Of a stretch of DNA of 7,145 nt, positions 1 through 6,673 are shown piece by piece (the first letter of the stretch is position 1; each line of letters starts with the position of its first letter). The notes beneath the pieces were generated by a model that saw only the letters and a list, made by a program, of their open reading frames with translations, made no database searches and was not told where the DNA came from. Position numbers and translations under genes: made by a program. This stretch comes from DATFBY01 sp035253585 (GTDB lineage Bacteria; Gemmatimonadota; Gemmatimonadetes; Gemmatimonadales; Gemmatimonadaceae): the NCBI GenBank assembly GCA_035253585.1, contig DATFBY010000081.1:1-7145 (forward strand). Direction: 5' to 3'.

Positions 1-44
1 TACGTGGATGCGAGCCGGACGTTGGCGGCGAGGGATTGGGTGGA

Positions 45-141
45 CGGGAAGCGGGAAGCGGGAAGCGGGAAGCGCGGGCGGAGACGGTACTCATCAGGTG
101 TGTCGGGCAGTCGCTTCCCGCTTCCCGCTTCCCGCTTCCCG
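45..141. repeat. Inverted heptamer repeat; possible operon terminator
   Basis: The left arm (45-74) is four perfect copies of CGGGAAG followed by CG. The right arm (112-141) is CG followed by four copies of CTTCCCG. The arms are exact reverse complements over 30 bp, with a 37-base loop (75-111). The right arm begins two bases after the uraH stop codon in the direction of transcription. RNA from this stretch would fold into a very long stem, so termination or 3'-end protection of the seven-gene message is a natural inference. There is no U-run after the stem, so it is not a textbook Rho-independent terminator. It could instead be a mobile or expandable intergenic repeat family. Confidence 0.85.
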
Positions 142-143
142 CC

Positions 144-467
144 TCAGCTCCCCCTATACGTCGCATACCCGAACGGACTCAACAACAGCGGCACGTGATA
201 GTGCTCGCTCCCGGTCCCGATTCGAAAGTCGATGGCGATGGTGGTGTAGAACGACGCGCGATTGGCCGCGGCGAAGTACTCGCCGACGTGAAAGGTCAGG
301 CGATAGTTCCCTTCACCGAGTGATCCGGAGCGGAAGTCGCGTACGCGGCCGTCAGCATCGGTGGTGCCGGAGCCCAGCATCTCGCCATCGCGCTCGAGCT
401 CGATACGAACTCCTTGAGCGGGGCGACCCAAAGCAGTGTCGAGAACGTGCGTGCTCAGCGTGCTCAT
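144..467 (-). CDS. uraH: 5-hydroxyisourate hydrolase (transthyretin-like)
   Basis: This 107-residue protein hydrolyses 5-hydroxyisourate, the unstable product of urate oxidation, to OHCU, probably as a cytosolic homotetramer. The family hallmarks are complete. The N-terminal STHVLDTALGRPA (residues 5-17) carries the catalytic His7, DGR at 39-41 supplies the active-site arginine, and HYHVPLLLSPFGY (89-101) supplies the second histidine. The protein ends in YRGS (104-107), the signature that separates these hydrolases from true transthyretins. Length is normal for the family. The ATG at 467 overlaps the uraD stop in an ATGA, with GGAGGG about 12 bases upstream. The reading frame stays open far upstream (to 1088), but that extension lies inside uraD and lacks family similarity. 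It is the last gene of the operon, and a long inverted repeat follows its stop. Identification is near certain from motifs; activity is inferred. Confidence 0.97.
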   Translation of the reverse strand: MSTLSTHVLDTALGRPAQGVRIELERDGEMLGSGTTDADGRVRDFRSGSLGEGNYRLTFHVGEYFAAANRASFYTTIAIDFRIGTGSEHYHVPLLLSPFGYATYRGS

Positions 468-997
468 GCCCGCGTCTCGCCCTCCATGCCCTCCGTCAGG
501 CGTGCGAGCCGAAGCTGCATGATCTTTCGTTGCTCCTCCGCCGCCACGGCGATCTCGTCGTTGGGCTCGTTCATCAACCGCCGACGACAGATGTCGAGCA
601 ACTCCTCGGCCGTCTTTCCCGTTGCAAAGACGATGTACACGTAGCCGAATCGCTGCTCGTACTCGCGGTTCGCCTGCGTCAGCGCACGGCGCACCTCCGC
701 CGCCGCGTCGTCCACGCCCGATTGCTCCTTTGCCGACCAGGAGCTCCCACGCTCTCCCTGCGGAATCGCGCCGACACGTTCGCCGATGCGTGGGTGATGC
801 GAGAAAGCCTCGCGCCAGTCGCGCGGTTCGAGGGAGCGCCAGATCTCGTCCGCCGCGGTGCGCAGTGCCCCGAGCGAGCCGAACGGCCGGCGCGCCACCA
901 TTCGCTCCACCCAGCGTGAGGCGCCACAGCACGACGACAGTAGCTCGGCCGCCCGTGCCGCCGGCATTCGGTCGAGCTCCTCGACGGAGACATTCAC
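464..997 (-). CDS. uraD: OHCU decarboxylase
   Basis: The 177-residue product decarboxylates 2-oxo-4-hydroxy-4-carboxy-5-ureidoimidazoline (OHCU) stereoselectively to (S)-allantoin, the step after UraH. Visible family motifs in order are CCGASRWVERM (23-33) with RPFG after it, the DWREAFSHHPRIG block (60-72) holding the catalytic His68, SAKEQ (88-92) with the conserved Glu91, FGYVYIVFATGK (117-128), and a C-terminal helix with KIMQLRLARL (158-167). Length is typical of the stand-alone enzyme. I chose GTG at 997 because it forms a GTGA overlap with the allantoicase stop and sits just before the conserved start of the fold. An in-frame ATG at 1096 would add 33 arginine-rich residues that overlap allantoicase and do not look like the family. 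The Shine-Dalgarno is weak, so translation probably depends on coupling to the upstream gene. The stop overlaps the uraH start by four bases. Confidence 0.95.
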   Translation of the reverse strand: MNVSVEELDRMPAARAAELLSSCCGASRWVERMVARRPFGSLGALRTAADEIWRSLEPRDWREAFSHHPRIGERVGAIPQGERGSSWSAKEQSGVDDAAAEVRRALTQANREYEQRFGYVYIVFATGKTAEELLDICRRRLMNEPNDEIAVAAEEQRKIMQLRLARLTEGMEGETRA

Positions 998-1980
998 GCG
1001 ACGACGGCGCCGAAGAGACGAAGCCGCGCCACGCCGCCGTCCGGATAGATGTTGAGTCGCACATGCGTGGCCGGCTCGCACGACACATCCCAACAATGAC
1101 GCGTGTGAGGCTCGAGCGGCGTCTCGTCGACTAGCGTCTCCCAGCTTGCGCGATCGGCGGCGAATGCGTCGCCGACATCACACCACTCCAGCATGCACGC
1201 GCCGGGTGCATTTCCCTTGAAATGATCGGTGTCGAGCTCCACTCGCTCGATTCGCCCGCGTCGTGCCAAACGAACGATCGACCAGTCGTGGCCGGGGCCG
1301 CGGCGGCGCTTCGTCTCCCACCCATCACCCATGTGCGTCGACCGGCCGGGCATGATGAGATTCTGGCGGTGTCCATAGTGCATGTCGCTGCACGACACGA
1401 CGAATCCACCGTTCTCGATCGCCGCCAGATCGGCTCGTGCACCCGGGCGCAGCATGCGATCGTCTGGCGCCACTTCGCCGTGCACCCTTAGGCGCGCCAC
1501 ACCGCCGTCGGGAAAGATGTTCAAGCGAAGGTGAGTCACCCGATGCGTGTGGTCGTCGATCGAGAAGAGATTGACGCGGTTCCCTTCCAGCGCGGAAGAC
1601 TTGAGCAACGGCTCCCAGCGGACCTCGTCACTCGTTAGGCGCGCGAGCGACGGCGTCCCGTCGAGCGATGCCGCCTCGATGCTCGCACGCTCGGGATAGT
1701 TCCCGGTGAAGTAGGTGGTGTCGATCACCACGCCACGCACGATGCCCGGCAAACCGAGTCGAATGATCGCCCAATCGTGGCCGGGCGTACGCCGCCGCCG
1801 CGTCTCCCAGCCATCCATCCACTTTCCGCGCTCGGTGTACACTCCCTCGCGCCATTCGGGCGCGCCAGGCTTGATGAGATTCTCACGCGGCGCGAAGAAC
1901 TCATCGTTCGCCGCCACCACCGAGCCGCCAAACCGCTCGGCCGCCAGATCGATCAGGTCGGTGAACACGTCGGACATCAT
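994..1980 (-). CDS. alc: Allantoicase
   Basis: Allantoicase (allantoate amidinohydrolase) splits allantoate into ureidoglycolate and urea. The 328-residue protein shows the family's internal duplication clearly. DGWETRRRRTPGHDW (57-71) is matched by DGWETKRRRGPGHDW (219-233), and LRLNIFPDGGVARLR (151-165) is matched by VRLNIYPDGGVARLR (307-321). The two jelly-roll halves run roughly 18-170 and 188-328, each beginning with a FGGSVV- or GGFVVS-type strand and an RENLI/RQNLI motif. Length fits bacterial allantoicases. Start choice: two adjacent ATGs lie at 1980 and 1977. The first makes an ATGA overlap with the allantoinase stop. The second has better spacing (6 bases) from a GGGAG and would give a TGATG junction. 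The product differs by one Met. A 46-residue upstream extension lies inside allantoinase and is rejected. Using allantoicase implies that urea, not free ammonia, is released at this step. Confidence 0.96.
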   Translation of the reverse strand: MMSDVFTDLIDLAAERFGGSVVAANDEFFAPRENLIKPGAPEWREGVYTERGKWMDGWETRRRRTPGHDWAIIRLGLPGIVRGVVIDTTYFTGNYPERASIEAASLDGTPSLARLTSDEVRWEPLLKSSALEGNRVNLFSIDDHTHRVTHLRLNIFPDGGVARLRVHGEVAPDDRMLRPGARADLAAIENGGFVVSCSDMHYGHRQNLIMPGRSTHMGDGWETKRRRGPGHDWSIVRLARRGRIERVELDTDHFKGNAPGACMLEWCDVGDAFAADRASWETLVDETPLEPHTRHCWDVSCEPATHVRLNIYPDGGVARLRLFGAVVA

Positions 1981-3278
1981 ACGCTCCCAAAGACCTTGCG
2001 GCCACCGACGAAGGTGGCGCGCACGACGCCATCGAGCTTGAGACCGGCGTATGGTGTCAGCTTGTGACGATGGTGCAGCGCCATCGGGTCGACGATGAAA
2101 CTGGCATCCGGATCCCATACGGTGATGTCCGCGTCGAATCCCGGAGCGAGCTTCCCCTTTTTCTTCTCGAGTCCGACCAGCCGTGCCGGGCCTTCACACA
2201 TCCACTTTGCAATGCGGTCGACACCCACTCCTCGAGCGCGAGCGCCAGTCCAGACAGCCGACAGCGAGAGCTGCAACGACGCGATCCCGCCCCACGCGCC
2301 GAAGAAATCACCATCCGTCTGCTTCATCTCCGGCGGACATGGTGAATGATCGGATGCCACCAGGTCGAGCTGCCCACCCACGAGCGCTCGCCACAGCTGC
2401 TCGCGCTCGAGATGACCCCGAATGGGCGGTGCACACTTGTGATCGGTTGCTCCATCGGAAACATCCTCGGCCGCGAATGTCAGGTAGTGCGGGCACGTTT
2501 CCACGGTTAGCGGCAGCCCGCGCCGGCGCGCATCGCGGATGATGTCGATCGAGCGTGGCGACGACAGGTGAACGATGTGGACGGGCGTCGGCCAGGAATC
2601 CATGAGACGCACCAACAGCTCGATCGCCGAATGCTCCGCCTCCGGCGGCCGGGATGCGAGATAGTCGGCATACCGCCGTGACCCGCCCGCCGGCGAGTCT
2701 CGCAGCAAGGCTGGATCCTCCGCGTGCACCATGAGCGGAAGGCCAAGATTCTCCAGGACGGGAAATGCTTCGCGCAGGTCGCTCTCGGTCACGGCCGGAA
2801 ACTCATCGACGCCGGAGGGCGAGATGAAGCACTTGAAGGCGAGAACGCCGCCGTCACGTAGGCCCTCCAGCTCGCCGGTGTTGCCCGGAACCACACCGCC
2901 GATGAACTGGACGTCCACGAGCGATTTTCCCCGTGCCGCCTCCCGCTTGGCGTCGAGCGCCTGACGAGTGGTGGTCGCCGGAATCGAGTTCAGTGGCATG
3001 TCGAGGATCGTCGTGACGCCGCCGGCGGCCGCGGACAGTGTCGCGCTCTCGAAACCCTCCCACTCCGTGCGCCCGGGTTCGTTCACGTGCACATGCGTGT
3101 CGACGACCCCAGGCATGACCAGCGCATTCCCAGCATCGGCCACGGTGCGCGCGCGCTGGACGTCGCTCCAATCGGATACGCGAGCGATGCTGCCACCGAC
3201 GACGTGTACGGCGGCCGCGCGCACAGCCGCCGACGTCAGCACACGGCGCGACCGAATGACGAGATCGGAGTCGCTCAG
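1977..3278 (-). CDS. allB: Allantoinase with probable CTG start
   Basis: This cytosolic amidohydrolase-fold enzyme opens the allantoin ring to give allantoate. Numbered from the CTG (433 residues), the binuclear metal ligands are visible: DTHVH (His62, His64), the carboxylated lysine in FKCF (Lys149), MVHAED (His185), HIVHLSS (His237) and ASDHSP (Asp310). ETCPHYL (260-266) and the C-terminal GFDADITVWDP strand are also typical. Start: the conserved first strand DLVIRSRRVLT is encoded upstream of the first usual start codon (GTG at 3242, which would give 421 residues), and no ATG, GTG or TTG lies in frame between 3242 and the end of xdhB. CTG at 3278 has GGAG nine bases upstream and forms a CTGA overlap with the xdhB stop, matching the junction style of its neighbours. 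The function is very secure; the start codon is an inference, and automatic callers would probably pick 3242. The stop overlaps allantoicase. Confidence 0.94.
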   Translation of the reverse strand: MSDSDLVIRSRRVLTSAAVRAAAVHVVGGSIARVSDWSDVQRARTVADAGNALVMPGVVDTHVHVNEPGRTEWEGFESATLSAAAGGVTTILDMPLNSIPATTTRQALDAKREAARGKSLVDVQFIGGVVPGNTGELEGLRDGGVLAFKCFISPSGVDEFPAVTESDLREAFPVLENLGLPLMVHAEDPALLRDSPAGGSRRYADYLASRPPEAEHSAIELLVRLMDSWPTPVHIVHLSSPRSIDIIRDARRRGLPLTVETCPHYLTFAAEDVSDGATDHKCAPPIRGHLEREQLWRALVGGQLDLVASDHSPCPPEMKQTDGDFFGAWGGIASLQLSLSAVWTGARARGVGVDRIAKWMCEGPARLVGLEKKKGKLAPGFDADITVWDPDASFIVDPMALHHRHKLTPYAGLKLDGVVRATFVGGRKVFGSV

Positions 3279-4093
3279 GCGGTGTCGCTCCAGAAGCGGC
3301 GCAGCAGATTCATCGCCACTCGCCGGCGATACTCACCCGTCGACCGAACATCATCGATCGGCGCGATCTCGGCGCCCAGGATCTCGGCCGCTTGTTCGAT
3401 GTCGGCGCCGGAAGCCAGCGCGCGCTCTGTCTTGGGGAGACGAACGACCGTCGGCGCCACGCTGCCTAACGCGATGCGCGGCTCCGGCGCGCGTATGGCC
3501 GCGATGACGACCTTCGAGATTGCCTGCGCCGCTCGTGTTCCCACCTTCCGAAACCATTGCCGACCGACGATCCGCGGGATCTCGACCGCCGCGATCAGCT
3601 CATCGGGCCGCCGCTGCGTTGCGCGATAGCCAGTGAAAAAGTGATTGATTCCGATGCGACGCTCGCCGGCCGTGCTTCGAAGCACCACGATGGCATCGGC
3701 CGCCGCCAGCACCGGCAGGGTGTCTCCAGCGGGCGAGGCGTTGGCAATGTTGCCCCCGATCGTACCGCGGTTCTGGATCTGCGCTCCGCCCACGAGGCGC
3801 GAAGCTTCGACCAGCATCGGTAGGCGCTCTACGACATCGCGCGACCGAATCAGCGATGTGTACGTCGTGAGCGCGCCGAGCACGAGCGTGTCGTCGCGCA
3901 CGCTGATCCCGCGAAGCTCATCGAGCTTCCAGATGTCGAGAAATCGCCTTGCGCTGAGCGTGCCGAAATTGAGACTCACGTAGACGTCGGTCGCGCCGGC
4001 GATCGGCATGCGCTCCTCGTCGCGCAGGATCGACAGCGCCTCGTCGAGCGACGAGGGAGAGCGCATCTCGAGCTGGGAGATGGCGGTCTTCAC
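3275..4093 (-). CDS. xdhB: Xanthine dehydrogenase, FAD-binding subunit
   Basis: This 272-residue subunit carries FAD and is expected to pass electrons from the iron-sulfur clusters to NAD+. It fits the FAD-binding PCMH fold plus the CO-dehydrogenase flavoprotein C-terminal domain. The FAD pyrophosphate loop region reads PIAGATDVYV (30-39), and the second FAD signature NRGTIGGNIANASPAGDTLP spans 108-127. The C-terminal domain ends with a STGEYRRRVAMNLLRRF block (251-267), characteristic of the family. The GATD variant of the usual GGTD occurs in genuine xanthine dehydrogenases. GTG at 4093 overlaps the 2Fe-2S subunit stop as GTGA, with AAGG ten bases upstream. A 116-residue in-frame extension to 4441 lies wholly inside the 2Fe-2S gene and is arginine-rich shadow sequence. 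Length is close to E. coli XdhB. The symbol follows E. coli naming; Bacillus would call it pucC. The stop overlaps the allantoinase CTG. Confidence 0.93.
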   Translation of the reverse strand: MKTAISQLEMRSPSSLDEALSILRDEERMPIAGATDVYVSLNFGTLSARRFLDIWKLDELRGISVRDDTLVLGALTTYTSLIRSRDVVERLPMLVEASRLVGGAQIQNRGTIGGNIANASPAGDTLPVLAAADAIVVLRSTAGERRIGINHFFTGYRATQRRPDELIAAVEIPRIVGRQWFRKVGTRAAQAISKVVIAAIRAPEPRIALGSVAPTVVRLPKTERALASGADIEQAAEILGAEIAPIDDVRSTGEYRRRVAMNLLRRFWSDTA

Positions 4094-4521
4094 GCCTGCT
4101 TCGCCTTCATGATCGCGCGATAGATGGCCGAGTAGCCCGTGCACCGGCAGAGATTGCCGGCCAGCGCGACTTTTACGTCGTCGAGCGACGGATTCGGCTG
4201 CAGCACCATCGCCGCCATTATCATTCCGGGCGTGCAGATGCCGCACTGAGCACCTACTTCGTTCATGAAGAGGTGCTGGAGTGCATGATCGTCGCCGAGT
4301 CCTTCGATTGTCACGACGTCTGCGCCGTCGACCTGTGAGACGGGAACGATGCAGGAGCACACCGGATCGCCGTTCACGAGCACGGTGCACGCACCACACT
4401 CGCCCTCTCCACATCCTTCCTTTGTTCCCGTGAGGGCGCACTCCTCGCGCAGCACGTCGAGCAGACGCGACATCGGATGCGCATGCACTTCGGTTGGCCT
4501 ACCGTTCAGCGTGAAGCGCAC
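4090..4521 (-). CDS. xdhC: Xanthine dehydrogenase, 2Fe-2S subunit
   Basis: The 143-residue subunit holds two [2Fe-2S] clusters that relay electrons from the molybdenum site to FAD. The N-terminal ferredoxin-like domain has Cys37-x4-Cys42-x2-Cys45-x11-Cys57 (CGEGECGAC region). The C-terminal helical domain has QCGICTPGM (92-100; Cys93, Cys96) and GNLCRCTGY (122-130; Cys125, Cys127). All eight ligands are present. The spacing between the last two pairs (28 residues) is slightly shorter than I expect for this family, which fits a short loop before NPSLDDV. GTG at 4521 gives the usual MRFTLNGR opening and lies 16 bases inside the molybdenum-subunit gene. No convincing Shine-Dalgarno is visible, so coupled translation is likely. 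Its stop overlaps the FAD-subunit GTG. Here xdhC follows E. coli naming for the iron-sulfur subunit (Bacillus pucE) and is not the Rhodobacter XdhC maturation chaperone. Confidence 0.95.
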   Translation of the reverse strand: MRFTLNGRPTEVHAHPMSRLLDVLREECALTGTKEGCGEGECGACTVLVNGDPVCSCIVPVSQVDGADVVTIEGLGDDHALQHLFMNEVGAQCGICTPGMIMAAMVLQPNPSLDDVKVALAGNLCRCTGYSAIYRAIMKAKQA

Positions 4522-6605
4522 GTCGCCAGAATTTCGGGAGTGGCCGGCACTTCGCGCACGTCGAGACCGGCGTGTCGAAGTGCATTCACGACAGCAGGCG
4601 CGGGGCCGTCCATGGGGAGCTCGCCGAGCCCCTTGGCGCCGAACGGTCCACCCGGATACGGATTCTCGAGCATCACCACGTCGAGGTCCGGCGTGTCGAG
4701 GGTGGTCGGAATGACGTAGTTGGTCAGCTGCGCATTGGCCATGACTCCATCGCGCATCACCACTCGCTCGAGGAGAGCGTAGCCGAGCCCCTGTGCCGTC
4801 CCTCCCTCGATCTGTCCGCGCGCGAGCGCCGGGTGAATCGGGCGGCCGAACTCCTGCACCGCCGTGAGCTGGATCGGCTTAACCTCGAACGTATCGCGGT
4901 CGAGCTCGACCTCCGCGACGTCGCATCCCCACCCGTAGGAAGCGTACGCGTCACCACGATAGGTGTGGTCATCCCACTGAATCCAGTCGGGCGGCTCGTA
5001 CTTTTGGAGGACGGAGAACTCCCCGTGACGCGCGAAGTACTCGGCGGGAGCGAGGCCGTTCAACTTTTGCTTCATCTCGACGGCGCATTCCTGCAGGATC
5101 TTTCCGACCACCATGCACGTGCGCGACGCCACCGTTGGCCCGCTGTCCGCGACCACACTCGTGTCCGGTTGTGCGACCTCCACGTCGTCGTACGGGATGC
5201 CGAGTGCGTCGGCCACGATCTGCGCGTGCATCGTGCGCGTCCCCTGACCGATCTCGGTGCTGCCGACGGCGATGCGCACGCCACGCTCGGTGAGATCGAG
5301 GCGCGCCTTCGAATTGAGATGCCGCTCACCGCTGCCGGTGAAACCCGCACCGTGATAGAAGAGCGACAGTCCGATGGCGCGATTGGTTCCGCGGTATTCT
5401 TCGCGCTTCCGCCGGAAGTCCGTACGGCGCACCGCCTCGTCGAGCACCATGAGCGCACTGCAATCGTCGCGCATGATCTGTCCGGTGGCCGTCGCGTCGC
5501 CAGGGCGCAGCGCATTCATCTCCCTCACCGTCACGGGGTCGAGTCCCAATTCCTCGGCGATGCGCTCCATGTGAACTTCGACCGCGAATTGCGTCTGCGG
5601 CGCGCCGAATCCGCGGAATGCCCCGTTAGGCGGCGTGTTGGTCGCAACGGCGCGCCCGCGGATGCGGACATTCTCGCAGCGATAGGGTCCAGCGGCGTGG
5701 ATGCATCCGCGAGAGAGCACGACCGGGCTCAACGTGACGTACGCGCCTCCATCGAGGAGGACGTCGACATCCATCGCGACGAGACGCCCGTCACGCATCA
5801 CGCCGGTGCGATGCCTGACGATCGACGGATGGCGTTTGGTGGTGGCCACCATGTCCTCGACCCGATCGTAGATGATCTTCACCGGGCGGCCGGATTTGAG
5901 CGCGAGGATCGTCGCGTGCCCGGCGATCATGGACGGGTATTCTTCCTTTCCGCCGAAGCCACCGCCGGTCTCGGTCTGAATGACGCGCACCGGAATGTTC
6001 GCGCCGAGGAGGCTCTTCAGCGCCTTGATCACGTAGAAGGGGCATTGCACCGAGCCGTACACCGCCACGCCACCATTCTCGGGGACGGCGATTACGCCGT
6101 TCGGCTCGATGTAGACGTGCTCCTGATGCCCGGTGCGATACGTGCCTTCGATGATGTGATCGGCCTCGGCAAATCCGCGGTCGACGTTTCCCTTGACGAT
6201 GTCGATGTGCTTGAAGATGCCGTCCGACTGTTCCGGATCGTAGAGCGGCTTCTGCTCTTCGTAATCGATGGCGACCGTGACCGCGTTGAGCCGCTCCCGG
6301 CTCTCGTGCGCCAGCAGCAGGATCGGCTCGGCCGCATGCCTGACGTCTTTCTCGACGAGAAAGGGCTGGTCCTGCTCGATGAGATCGCAGACGTTGCGGC
6401 CGGGGATGTCACGGTGGTCGGCGATCGTTAGGCCGGTGGTATCGCCTTCGACTTTGACCGACCGAACGCGTCCTTTGGCGATCGTGGAGCGCACCGTTCG
6501 ACCGTAGAGCATGCCTGGGAACGCCAAGTCATCGGCGTAGCGCGCCTTCCCGGTCGCTTTCCCGATTCCGTCCTTGCGCGGGACATTGTTGCCGACAGCG
6601 GCCAT
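4506..6605 (-). CDS. xdhA: Xanthine dehydrogenase, molybdenum-binding subunit
   Basis: This 699-residue catalytic subunit hydroxylates hypoxanthine and xanthine to urate at a molybdopterin centre. An N-terminal hammerhead domain begins VPRKDGIGKATGKARYADDL (8-27), followed by two molybdopterin-binding domains. Key motifs are TGGGFGGKEEYP (213-224), NGAFRGFGAPQ (327-337), GSTEIGQGTRTMHAQ (448-462), ADSGPTVASRT (487-497) and GPFGAKGLGELPMDGPAP (653-670). Glu221, Arg331 and Glu662 line up with the purine-binding and catalytic Glu802, Arg880 and Glu1261 of bovine xanthine oxidase. This favours xanthine dehydrogenase over aldehyde oxidase or CO dehydrogenase. It is somewhat shorter than E. coli XdhA (about 750). 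ATG 6605 directly precedes the conserved VPRxDG start. The frame stays open to 6872, but those 89 residues look non-coding. There is no Shine-Dalgarno, and the ATG lies in a small inverted repeat. It is the first gene of the operon. Confidence 0.95.
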   Translation of the reverse strand: MAAVGNNVPRKDGIGKATGKARYADDLAFPGMLYGRTVRSTIAKGRVRSVKVEGDTTGLTIADHRDIPGRNVCDLIEQDQPFLVEKDVRHAAEPILLLAHESRERLNAVTVAIDYEEQKPLYDPEQSDGIFKHIDIVKGNVDRGFAEADHIIEGTYRTGHQEHVYIEPNGVIAVPENGGVAVYGSVQCPFYVIKALKSLLGANIPVRVIQTETGGGFGGKEEYPSMIAGHATILALKSGRPVKIIYDRVEDMVATTKRHPSIVRHRTGVMRDGRLVAMDVDVLLDGGAYVTLSPVVLSRGCIHAAGPYRCENVRIRGRAVATNTPPNGAFRGFGAPQTQFAVEVHMERIAEELGLDPVTVREMNALRPGDATATGQIMRDDCSALMVLDEAVRRTDFRRKREEYRGTNRAIGLSLFYHGAGFTGSGERHLNSKARLDLTERGVRIAVGSTEIGQGTRTMHAQIVADALGIPYDDVEVAQPDTSVVADSGPTVASRTCMVVGKILQECAVEMKQKLNGLAPAEYFARHGEFSVLQKYEPPDWIQWDDHTYRGDAYASYGWGCDVAEVELDRDTFEVKPIQLTAVQEFGRPIHPALARGQIEGGTAQGLGYALLERVVMRDGVMANAQLTNYVIPTTLDTPDLDVVMLENPYPGGPFGAKGLGELPMDGPAPAVVNALRHAGLDVREVPATPEILATCASR

Positions 6606-6624
6606 AGTCGCGCAAACATGGCCG
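6599..6624 (-). promoter_or_regulatory. Small stem-loop covering the xdhA start codon
   Basis: CGGCCAT (6599-6605) and ATGGCCG (6618-6624) are perfect 7-bp inverted repeats around a 12-base loop. In the message the xdhA AUG (6605-6603) would lie inside the stem, and no Shine-Dalgarno is visible nearby. Such a hairpin could limit initiation on the first gene of the operon. A 7-bp stem can easily arise by chance in GC-rich DNA, so the role is speculative. Confidence 0.3.
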
Positions 6625-6673
6625 TGGCACACGGATGGGGCAAGCGACGGGTGGTCGTTTCGAAGTCGATACT

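Noticed and set aside
45..141. Heptamer arrays as a possible CRISPR or a coding repeat
   Set aside because: The units are 7 bases with no spacers. The arms are inverted relative to each other, and no reading frame through them resembles a protein.
8..919. A 303-codon open frame on the plus strand
   Set aside because: It runs through the heptamer inverted repeat and antisense to uraH and uraD. The product is Arg/Ser-rich low-complexity sequence.
144..1088. A 314-codon version of the uraH frame
   Set aside because: Only the last 107 codons carry 5-hydroxyisourate hydrolase motifs. The remainder overlaps uraD in another frame and is Arg/Gly-rich. A fused bifunctional enzyme is not supported.
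1480..6430. Recurrence of GTTAGGC/GCCTAAC (near 1487, 1634, 3466, 5625 and 6426)
   Set aside because: Five occurrences or near-occurrences in 7 kb are not clearly above chance. Most reflect CTA leucine codons followed by ACG or AGG, and CTA also occurs in other contexts in the operon.
4572..6431. A 619-codon open frame on the plus strand
   Set aside because: It lies entirely antisense to xdhA, whose frame has unmistakable conserved motifs. The plus-strand translation is His/Arg/Asp-rich with no recognisable domain, a usual by-product of high-GC codon bias.
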